NCBI RefSeq assembly: GCF_000499385.1
Contig: NW_013655305.1
Location: 1-37,929, forward strand
Direction: 5' to 3'
From: Eimeria necatrix
Lineage: Eukaryota; Apicomplexa; Conoidasida; Eucoccidiorida; Eimeriidae
DNA: 37,929 nt
Positions 10,244 through 18,738 of this stretch are shown here, piece by piece. The notes below the pieces were generated by a model. It worked only from the letters and a program-made list of their open reading frames with translations. It did no database searches and was not told the DNA's origin. A program made the translations under genes and the position numbers. The first letter of the stretch is position 1. Each line of letters starts with the position of its first letter.

Positions 10244-10531
10244 GCAGCAGCGCACGTGGCAGCCCCTGCGGACTCGCGCAGTGCCCCCAATAACAGAAGC
10301 AGAGCAGCAGTTTGTCTTCAACCCTTACCCAAGTCCAGAGGGCACTGGGGGCCCCCCGGGGGGCCCCCCGGGGGGCCCCCCGGGGGGCCCCCAGGGGGGC
10401 CCCCTGGGGGGCCCCCTGGGCACTTCTTTGGACCAGCTGGGCTCTGAGGCGCTCATCTCCGCCACTGTGGTTTGTTCTGTCAACATTGAGAATGTAAGAA
10501 GTTGTTTGCTGCTCTCAAGGTCCTTTAAACT

Positions 10532-10572
<41 letters not shown>

Positions 10573-10575
10573 CGT

Positions 10576-10608
<33 letters not shown>

Positions 10609-11400
10609 GTCTCTGGCGCCACGTGCGTAGACTGTTGTTTCCTGGGAAAGCGGGGACTTGCCTCGGGGCGTGAGACCTAAGGTTCAGCGTTTAGGGTTTA
10701 GGGTTTAGGGTTTAGGGTTTAGGGTTTAGGGTTTAGGGTTTAGGGTTTAGNNNNNNNNNNNNNNNNNNNNNNNNNNNNNNNNNNNNNNNNNNNNNNNNNN
10801 NNNNNNNNNNNNNNNNNNNNNNNNNNNNNNNNNNNNNNNNNNNNNNNNNNTGCTGCTGCAGCAGCAGCAGCAGCTGCTGCTGCTGCTGCTGCTGCAGTGC
10901 TTATAGCTGCTGCGTAAATTGTAGTTGGTTCAAATGCACGTGCACAGAAGCAAAGTGGGTCTGTTTATTTATAATTCATTTTAATTTATTTTAATTTATT
11001 TTAATTCATTTTAATTTGTTTTAATTCATTTTAATTTGTTTTAATTCATTTTAATTTGTTTTAATTCATTTTAATTTATTTTAATTCATTTTAATTTATT
11101 TTAATTCATTTTAATTCATTTTAACTCATTTTAATTTGTTTTAATTTATTTCTTTTTATTTATTTTGCAAATGACTTTATCACTATTTCCAGCTGAGGCT
11201 CCCGTTTACCACAAAAGAGCGCCCCGGGACCATGCATGCAAACCCTCACCCCTCAAACCCTAAACCCTAAACCCTAAACCCTAAACCCTAAACGCTAAAC
11301 CCTAGACTGTGAGGCGTCAAGCGTGCAGCCGCGGAGTCGCAAAGCCGTGTCTGCATCGTGTTCTCTGCAGCACGCAGTTGCTGCAGCAGTTCCCGCAGCT

Positions 11401-11438
<38 letters not shown>

Positions 11439-12292
11439 TTGCTGCGCGTTGTGCTGCAGCAACTTTGCGAGATGTTTACCCCATTACTGTCACGGCCCCA
11501 CACCCTTGTGGAGAATTCCTTTATGTCGGCAGCAGCCACCCAATAGTTCGTCTTTATGATTTAAATACCCTGAGGGTTTTCGCGGCCCTCAGGGGGCCCC
11601 TCACGGATATCAAACCCAGCCAAGACGGAACTGTTGTGGCTGTGGCCAGCGAAGATGGCAGCATTCATGTGGGAGTTTGAAATTGTTTAATTAATTAATT
11701 TAATTTAATTTAATTTAATTTAATTTAATTTAGTTTGATTTAATTTAGTTAGTTTGGTGTTTGTTTGCGCGTTGTTTATACCAATGCAGACAGAAGCATG
11801 CGCAGCCTGACAGTCTTTTGCTGCTGCTGCTGCTGCTGCTGCTCATGTTCGCGCTGCTGTTGCTCCCTTGCTGCTGCTGCTACTGCGCGTGCTGCTGCTG
11901 CTCATGCCGCTGCTGCTGCTCATGCTGCTGCTGCTGCTGCTTGCTGCTGCGTGTGCGGTGTCTGTACAGTTCTTTGACGGCGTGACAGGGATGCTGGTGA
12001 ACCGAATTCCAGACGCCCACAAGTGAGGAAGCGGTGGCGTCTAGGGTTTAGGGTTTAGGGTTTAGGGTTTAGGGTTTAGGGTTTAGGGTTTGGGGTGTGT
12101 GCTGCGTCTCTTCTCGCGCAGCGGAATGCCAGTGACTTCTCTCATGTGGTCGCGATCAGGAAGGTAAGAAAGTGCTGAGGTGTATAGGCAGCTCGGGTGT
12201 ATAGGCAGTTGGGGTGTATAGGCAGCTCGGGTGTACAGGCAGCTCGCCAAGATTCTGAGATTTTTAGTCTTTGACACAACACTACACGCATT

Positions 12293-12365
<73 letters not shown>

Positions 12366-12933
12366 ATTAATTAATTGTTCCTTTGCTCTCCGGTTTCAGG
12401 TTTCTCCTTTCCTGCGGCTTCGACGGCCACTCGCGCATTTGGGATGTGCGGAAAGGCCAGCAGGTGATTTAGAGCAGCACAAACAAAAAGACGGGGAAAA
12501 AACAAACAAATTAAATTAAAAATTAATTTAATTTAATGAATTAATAAATTAATTATAAATAAAAGAACTGAAGATTCAAATTTGAGACTGCTGGCGGTGT
12601 TTCGGGCGGCTGGGAGTGCAACGGGCGCAGTGTACATACACCCCAAGTTGCGCAGCAGCAGACAAACTGCGCAAAGAAAACATTTAAGCAGCAGCAGCAG
12701 CTGCTGCTGCTGCTGCTGCACACCCACAGCAGCAGCAGCAGCTGCTGCTGCTGCTGCTGCTGTGGATGCGGTTCTGCTGCTGCTGCTGCTGCTGCAGCTG
12801 CTGGCCAAATGAAATTAATAAAAGAATAAACAATTAAACCATAAAGTAATGAGAGGTGTTTTTTCTTGCATGTTTTGCCATATTTGCTGCTGCTGTGGGT
12901 GCGGTTCTGCTGCTGCTGCTGCTGTGGGTGCGA

Positions 12934-12984
<51 letters not shown>

Positions 12985-13364
12985 AGCTGCTGGCCATCCA
13001 CAGCGGGTCTCGGCGGGACCGCCGCGCAGTTTCTGTCTTTTTGCAAACGGAGGCTTTTATAGCTTCGGTGTCAGGGGCAGGTGGGAAGCCTTGAAGAAAT
13101 AAATAATTGAAAATAAAATGAATTTTAAGTTTAATTAAAACTTTTAAATCTCTAAATTAAATAAATAATCAAAAATAAATAAAATCTTAATGTTAATTTA
13201 TATCTGTTTAGTCTTCAAATGGCTGCTGCAGCAGCAGCAGCTTGCCGTTGGCTGCGTCACCTTTGCGTCTCTCCTGCTGCTAGCAGCGTCTCATCTGCAG
13301 CAGCAGCAGCAGCAGCAGCAGCTGCTGCTGCTGCTGCTGCTGCTGTACATGCTTGAACAAACAA

Positions 13365-13405
<41 letters not shown>

Positions 13406-13969
13406 AGAGGCTGGTGGCCCCCTGCGTCTGTTTAATTCTTTAACGGGAGCTGCCATTTCTTCTTTTGTTGACCCTCACCCTCAAAGACAGGGGCAGCAGC
13501 AGTGAGATATTACTAGCTAGCTAGCTAGCTAGCTAGCTGGATAGCTAGCTAGCTGGCTAGCTAGCTAGCTAGCTAGCTGGCTAGCTAGCTAGCTAGCTAG
13601 CTGGCTAGCTAGCTAGCAGCATTGGTGTCTTTTCGTCTGCTGCGCTAGCTAGGAGCTTCAGCTGCCTCTCTGTTTTTGTTTTGATTTATTTAATTATTTC
13701 TTTAAGTCTTTCACTTACGAATTATTAATAATTAATTATTTATAATTAATCATTAATAACTAATTATTAGTAATTAATTCCAATAATTGATATTAATAAT
13801 ATTATTTCTTTGTTATTAATCATTTATTATTGTTTGCTTTTCATTAATCATTTATTATTAATCACAAATTGCTGTCTTTTTTGTTTGTTATTTGCTTCTC
13901 TGTGGCTGCCTTTCAGTGAAGTATTTTGCTGCTGCTTCTGTGCCTCACTCCCTCTACATTGAAAGCCAA

Positions 13970-14005
<36 letters not shown>

Positions 14006-14463
14006 GCTGCTGCTGCTGCTGCTGCTGCTGCAGGTGCGTGTGTGCAATTGCTGCTTCGCCGTTCAGCTTCTCCTGCATCACCGGCACGGCGGACGGCGAG
14101 TGAGAGGAAATAAAAAGAAAAATAAATAAATTGAAGTCCAAATGAATGAAATAATTAAATTTAAATTAAAATATAAACATTTAATTAAATAAAATGAAAT
14201 AAAGCTTCGGAGATTTGCCAAATGGACTCGGCGCGCGAAGGCGGCGAAAGCTGAGGTGTACGTACACCCCAGATTGTGCACCTAGTGAGGAAGATGAATT
14301 TGCATTTTCTTTTCATCATTTTGAATTAAAAAAAGAAATAAAGAATTAAAAATTAAAATAATTCTTAATTTTAATTTGCTGCTCTTAATTAATGCCATTT
14401 CTTTTGCTGCTTTCGCCTCGCAGATGCCGCGTTTTGGACTTCACCGCTTCCTGGGGTTCTTGA
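9219..14463 (+). CDS. CSTF1: Cleavage stimulation factor subunit 1 (CstF-50) homologue, WD40 protein
   Basis: CstF-50 acts in nuclear mRNA 3'-end cleavage and polyadenylation. Exons I can place: 9219-9460, 9821-10493, 11460-11668, 11970-12022, 12122-12163, 12400-12463, 12987-13080, 13408-13501, 14034-14099, 14424-14463 (TGA 14461-14463). From 11460 on, every junction is GT-AG with matching phases. The N-terminal dimerisation segment (KIFFYEAVAKQLLDD joined to AWAVALRLNEV) aligns with the family. WD repeats follow: HPCGEFLYVGSSHPIVRLYD, EDGSIHFFDGVTG, FLLSCGFDGHSRIWDV, GPLRLFNSLTG and ITGTADGECRVLDF. The order matches CstF-50 to the end. Exon 2 carries Ala, Gln and Gly-Gly-Pro-Pro runs not found in animal orthologues. 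Exon(s) for the first one or two WD repeats are missing. Exon 2 ends in phase 0 and 11460 needs phase 1, so at least one exon is lost near the N gap. Confidence 0.85.
9481..9810. repeat. CTG/CAG-rich intron 1 of the CstF-50 gene
   Basis: The intron from GTAAGC at 9461 to CTGCAG at 9820 is mostly CTG/CAG repeat, densest at 9764-9801. Splicing joins GA and T to make an Asp codon, restoring the family sequence. Confidence 0.75.
10340..10430 (+). repeat. GC-rich coding repeat (Gly-Gly-Pro-Pro run) in CstF-50 exon 2
   Basis: Six to seven copies of a GGGGGGCCCCCC-type unit run in frame inside exon 2 and encode Gly-Gly-Pro-Pro, then Gly-Gly-Pro-Gln/Leu. They follow (CAG)n encoding about 17 Gln at 10195-10245. 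The run sits between the dimerisation domain and the WD repeats, where animal orthologues have a short linker. Confidence 0.85.
10688..10750 (+). repeat. Telomere-like (TTTAGGG)n abutting the assembly gap
   Basis: Nine consecutive heptamers run directly into the Ns. Opposite-strand copies (CCCTAAA)n occur at 11252-11305, so the gap is flanked by inverted telomere-like blocks. They lie inside the gene, so this is interstitial rather than a chromosome end. Confidence 0.95.
10751..10850. other. Assembly gap (100 N)
   Basis: Exactly 100 Ns, a conventional placeholder for a gap of unknown size. It sits in the intron region where the exon(s) for the first WD repeats of CstF-50 are absent, and is bordered by telomere-like repeat on the left and (CTG)n/(CAG)n on the right. 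Confidence 0.99.
10976..11165. repeat. TTTTAATTCAT/TTTTAATTTAT tandem repeat
   Basis: About 17 copies of a 10-11-bp AT-rich unit, between the gap and the next CstF-50 exon. No coding signal. Confidence 0.85.
11252..11305 (-). repeat. Telomere-like (CCCTAAA)n
   Basis: Seven to eight heptamers, one degenerate, in opposite orientation to the block at 10688-10750. Intronic in the CstF-50 gene. Confidence 0.95.
11690..11750. repeat. (TTTAA)n intronic repeat
   Basis: A pentanucleotide AT repeat lies just after the GTGGGA donor at 11669. A similar array is found at 34690-34752. Confidence 0.85.
12041..12090 (+). repeat. Telomere-like (TTTAGGG)n in CstF-50 intron
   Basis: Seven heptamers in the short intron between exons 11970-12022 and 12122-12163. 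Confidence 0.95.
12175..12245 (+). repeat. Four-copy 18-bp repeat related to the palindrome half-site
   Basis: Four copies of GGTGTATAGGCAGCTCG (the last with GTACAGG) follow the donor at 12164 at 18-bp intervals. The left half matches the first half of the dispersed palindrome, but the right half does not, so this looks like a separate or decayed amplification. Confidence 0.8.
12291..12362. repeat. (ATTT)n microsatellite
   Basis: About 18 uninterrupted ATTT units in the intron before the exon at 12400. Confidence 0.95.
12690..12985. repeat. CTG/CAG repeats forming the acceptor side of a CstF-50 intron
   Basis: Blocks at 12690-12800 and 12908-12985, the latter ending CTGCAG directly before the exon at 12987. 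Palindrome variant AGTGTACATACACC is at 12629-12642. Confidence 0.85.
13508..13620. repeat. (AGCT)n self-complementary array
   Basis: Near-pure TAGC/AGCT tetranucleotide repeats with occasional GGC replacements, in a CstF-50 intron. The unit is its own reverse complement. Confidence 0.95.
14255..14268. repeat. Dispersed palindrome GGTGTACGTACACC (CstF-50 intron)
   Basis: A perfect copy with the common left flank AGCTGA, in the last CstF-50 intron. Confidence 0.95.
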
Positions 14464-14774
14464 GGGCCAGCGAGGGTTTAGGGTTTAGGGTTTAGGGTTT
14501 GGGGGTTTGATTTGTTTCTTTTTGGAATCTAATTATTGATCCAAATCTTTCTCTCTTGTCTCATTTCTGTGGCTCCTCCTTCGGTTGAGCAACTCAGAAA
14601 AAATAAATCGGACAAGCCAGGGTTTAGGGACTAGGGTTTAGGGTTTAGGGTTTAGGGTTTAGGGTTTAGGTTTACGACGACGGCGAGGTGTCTGTACACT
14701 GCTGCAGCAGCAATTTTTTGCCGCTGCAGCAGCAGCTAGCTCTTGCCTTTTAGCCTCTTTTGTTTACCTATCTT

Positions 14775-15330
14775 TCTAGCTAGTTAGCTAGCTAGCTAGG
14801 TAGCTAGCTAACTAGTTAGCTAGATAGCTAGCTAGCTAGGTAGCTAGCTAACTAGTTAGCTAGATAGCTAGCTAGCTAGGTAGCTAGCTAGCTAGCCAGA
14901 GAGATCAATAGAGAGATAGCTGGCTAAGTGTATATACAGCCACTCAGGTGGCTGGCTAGCTAGCTAGCTGCTAACCAAATCTGTATAGATGTAGCTAGCT
15001 AGCTGCATGGCTAGCTAACTAGCTCTACTTCGATGCAGCTAGCTAGCTGCTACGCGTTTTCCTCGAGGTGTACAGACACCGCAGCGCAAATGAGAAGGCC
15101 TAAGTCGTTTGGCTAGCTAGCTAGCTAGCTGGCTAGCTAGCTAGCTGGCTAGCTAGCTGGCTAGCTGGCTAGCTAGCTGGCTAGCTGGCTAGCTAGCTAA
15201 ATTAAAGAAAGAGGAGAAACGTTCGCCGCACATTAACTAAACGAGTAGGTGGGGTACCAGCTATCTAGCTAGCTGGCTGCCCGCATTTAGCTAGCTAACT
15301 AGCTAGCTAGCTCTCCAGCTAGCTAGCTGC
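14775..15330. repeat. AGCT-family arrays
   Basis: Several blocks of GCTA/AGCT repeats with GGCTAGCTAGCTAACTAGTTAGC variants. A near-perfect internal duplication is visible around 14790-14890. Confidence 0.9.
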
Positions 15331-15579
15331 AATTGGAGCTGCGTAAGTGGCTTTGGCTGGAGTGATGAATAAAAGAAATGAAAGAAAAGGAAAGTTAAAG
15401 GAGCAATTCGGGAGGAGAGTTGGGGTGTATGCGCACCTCCAGGTGTCTGTACACTCCAAATGAAAATAAATTCTAAGAGAAATTCTGGGGGGCTGAGGTG
15501 TACGTACACCGCAAGTGCATGCAAAGACGCGGAGAACATCACTAAGAGAAATCTTCTCATTGCAATCATTTGAAGTTCA

Positions 15580-15680
15580 TGAAGTAAATATATTTATATT
15601 TCAATCATTTGAAGTTCATGAACTAAATATATTTATATTTCAATCATTTGAAGTTCATGAACTAAATATATTTATATAAT
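15580..15680. repeat. About 43-bp tandem repeat
   Basis: Three copies of a unit containing ATTTGAAGTTCATGAACTAA and ATATATTTATATTTCAATC lie in series. Confidence 0.85.
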
Positions 15681-15715
15681 GCGAATGTGTTCATTTATGT
15701 TTACTAATCGGTAGA

Positions 15716-15783
15716 ATGCATATATATATATATATGTATATATATATGTATATATATATATATACATATATATATGTATATAC

Positions 15784-15836
<53 letters not shown>

Positions 15837-15857
15837 TACATGTATGTAGATGTATAT
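15716..15857. repeat. (TA)n/(TATG)n AT-rich array
   Basis: Almost uninterrupted alternating TA with GTA/CAT interruptions. Open frames across it are artefacts. Confidence 0.95.
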
Positions 15858-16045
15858 ATTAGACTCATGTGCATAGCCACTTGCATGCAAATTCAAAGAT
15901 TTTCATTTTCGGTTTTGAGGACAAAAAAAAGGAACTTCAGTGGAGCGTTGGGGTGTACATACACCTCAGGGCCACCCAGCAATTCAGCATTTAGGGAGAA
16001 GACGGGAATTGCGAGAAAGGAGTTGCTTTTTGTTTTATTTCAGCT

Positions 16046-16104
<59 letters not shown>

Positions 16105-16118
16105 TTTGTTTATTTATA
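16046..16118. repeat. (TTTA)n microsatellite
   Basis: About 18 TTTA units, one TTTG. Confidence 0.95.
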
Positions 16119-16506
16119 TTAATGAAGACTTCATGGGGACAGCCTGAGGGAAGAAGCCATGGGGCTGAGCTGTACAGACACTTCAGGCGACGCGTCTTTG
16201 CCTGCAGGTCGAAAACAGAAAAGAGGAAAAGACTTTTCACTTTTAATTTATATTTCTTTTTCTACTTTTAGCCAAAATGTCTTTTAATGGAAAATAAAAA
16301 CTTTTATAAATGCTTTGAGTGAAAATGCGTTTTCCAAAAATGTTCATTTCCACTTTTTGAGGTGTACGTACACCCCACGGTGCCCCTGAAACCAATTTTT
16401 CACATTTTTGGAAATTCATTTTTCCACTTTTAGACTTTTGATTAAAACGCATGCATGCGATTGAATGGAAAGTCTAATTATACTTCTTTTTAATTCAAAT
16501 CAAGAA

Positions 16507-17406
16507 TTAAAAAAGAATTAAAACAAACAAACCCTTTTCTGAAAACTGCAAAGAAGAGCTGCTGCTCCTTTTCGCTTTGCTGCTCAGCAAAGGGTTTAGC
16601 ACTCCAGGGGTGGGCGCAGCTTTAAACACTTTGTTGTAGTTGCGGTCCCTGCGCGCAAACCCTAAACCCTAAACCCTAAACCCTAAACCCTAAACCCTAA
16701 ACCCTAAACCCTAAACTCTAAACCGCTTCAAAACGCTCACTGGGTTATCAGCTCCAACTTGAGGCGACGAATTTGCTCTTCCCGGTGAGCAAGGACGGCC
16801 TAAACGCAAACCCTAAACCCTAAACCCTAAACCCTGAATGCCAAACCCTAAACCCTAAACCCTATATCTAGCAGCAACATCCCAGACTCCTACTTGTTCC
16901 CCCGCGTGCTCTGCTGCAGCGTGTCTTTGAGCCCTAAACCCTAAACCATAAGCCCTAAACCCTAGACCCTAAATCCCAAACCTAAACCCTAGACCCTGAA
17001 TCCCAAACCCTAAACCCTAAACCCTAAACCCTAAACCCTCGTTTACGTTAGATTCCTTGAGCGACTTTTGGAGGGTTTGTATTGCTTCTACATCTTCTTG
17101 TCTAGCTTCTCTGTTGCTGATTAACTTCTGCTGCTTATCAATTTTTTCTTTTAGCTGCTGCAGCTGCAGCTGCAGCAGCTCTGTTGCTGCTTGGTGCTCC
17201 TTCTCCGCTTCTGCTGCTGCTGCCTCGTGCTGCCTCTGCAGCAAAACGGACACACGCACCCAAACCCTAAACCCTAAACCCTAAACCCTAAAAACCCTAA
17301 ACCCTCGGCCAAAGGGATTCAGCAGGTCTATTCATGGTAGTCTCATTGCCTAGAGTAGCGCTGCAACTACGCAACCGCTGCTGCTGCATTTCCTGCAGCA
17401 GCAGAA

Positions 17407-17438
<32 letters not shown>

Positions 17439-17889
17439 GCTTGCTGCAGCAGCAGCAGCTGCTGCTGCTGCTGCTGCTGCTGCTGCACCTGCAATGCTTG
17501 CTGGTTGAGCTGCATGAGAAGCTCCATTGCGTTTTCTCTTTGTTTTATTTCTTTTTCTTTTTCTTCGGATTCTTCTTTGTGTCTTTCTGCTGCTGCTGCG
17601 AGAGCAGCAGCAGCAAACCGCTCGCGGTCTTCTGCTGCTGCCAAGGCCCCCAGCAGCTGCTGCACCTCTTCCTGGCTTTTCTCCATTTCCTAAACGCGCC
17701 GAAGCAGCCAGGGTTTAGGGTTTAGGGTTTAGGGTTTAGGGTTTGGGGTTTGGGCATTACGGCTGCGTTTAGGGTATAGGGTTTAGGGTTTAGGGTTTAG
17801 GGTTTAGGGTTTAGGGTTTTGGTTTAACCTCTTGGGTGGTTTTAAGTTGCTGCTGCAGCTCAGCGGCCCGATCTGTCGCTGCTTTGAGC

Positions 17890-17923
<34 letters not shown>

Positions 17924-18566
17924 CTGCTGCCATCCTCTCCTCAATTGCTGCTGCTGCTCTTCTCCCCTTTTCTTCTATTTCTTGCTGCTGCGATCGGTGG
18001 TTGCACAGCACAGCTTGCAGCTGCAGCAGAGCAAAGAAAAAGACCAGGGTTTAGGGTTTAGGGTTTAGGGTTTAGGGAATGGGGCTTACCGAATAGGGTT
18101 TAGGGTTTAGGGTTTAGGGTCTAGGCTAGGGTTTGAGTCAACAGCGCAGCGAGTTAAAAGGATGTGTGGCTTTTGTTTGAGGGTCTACGCTTTAGGGTCT
18201 AGGGCTTAGGGTTTAGGGTTTAGGGTTTAGGGTTTAGGGTTTAGGGTTTAGGGTTTAAGACCTGCGCTGTGTGGCAAGCCAGCAGCTCAGCCTTAAGGGC
18301 TTTCTTTTCGTTTTCTTTTGTTTGCTGCGCCTCTTTGAGTGCTTCCTCATGCTGCAGCTTCAGTGCTGCTTGTTCGTCTGCTGCTGCTGCTGCAGCAGCA
18401 GCAGCAGCAGCAGCAAGAGCCTGCTGCTTTTCTTCCTCGAGTGCTGTCTTCTGTCTCTCGAGCTGCTGCTGCAGATTTGCTGCTGCTGCTGCTGCTTTCT
18501 CTTCTTCAGCAGCAAGCTGAGTCCTCAGGCTGCTCAGCTCTTGCTGGAGCGCTTCCTCCTGCAGCA

Positions 18567-18617
<51 letters not shown>

Positions 18618-18701
18618 CTCAACGTGGGTTGCACTGCCGCACAGCATCAGATCGTGCTGCTTGCTTTGACCTACTGCTAGCCGCAGCAGCAGCAGCAGCA
18701 G

Positions 18702-18738
<37 letters not shown>

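Larger units (their letters stand above)
14464..16506. other. Repeat-only interval between CstF-50 and FAM184 genes
   Basis: The tail-to-tail intergenic region. It holds telomere-like (TTTAGGG)n at 14474-14504 and 14631-14672. Self-complementary AGCT arrays lie at about 14775-15060, 15111-15198 and 15258-15330, a TA-rich array at 15716-15857, and (TTTA)n at 16046-16118. A cluster of palindrome copies lies at 14687, 15067, 15442, 15497, 15952, 16170 and 16361. I see no gene. Confidence 0.85.

Noticed and set aside
10688..10750. Chromosome end (telomere)
   Set aside because: TTTAGGG blocks here are short, occur in both orientations and lie inside genes whose exons continue on both sides. They are interstitial.
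11165..11250. A missing CstF-50 exon reading AEAPVYHKRAPRDHA after TTTCCAG
   Set aside because: Resemblance to the segment before the second WD repeat is weak and there is no donor GT before the telomere-like block.
15672..15896. Ile/Tyr-rich ORFs across the TA-rich array
   Set aside because: Pure dinucleotide repeat translation.
16861..16930. Small exon QSTRGNK-stop as the FAM184 terminus
   Set aside because: It is bounded by a plausible acceptor, but skipping it joins phase 0 to phase 0 and leads into the conserved C-terminal exons at 16799 and 16648.
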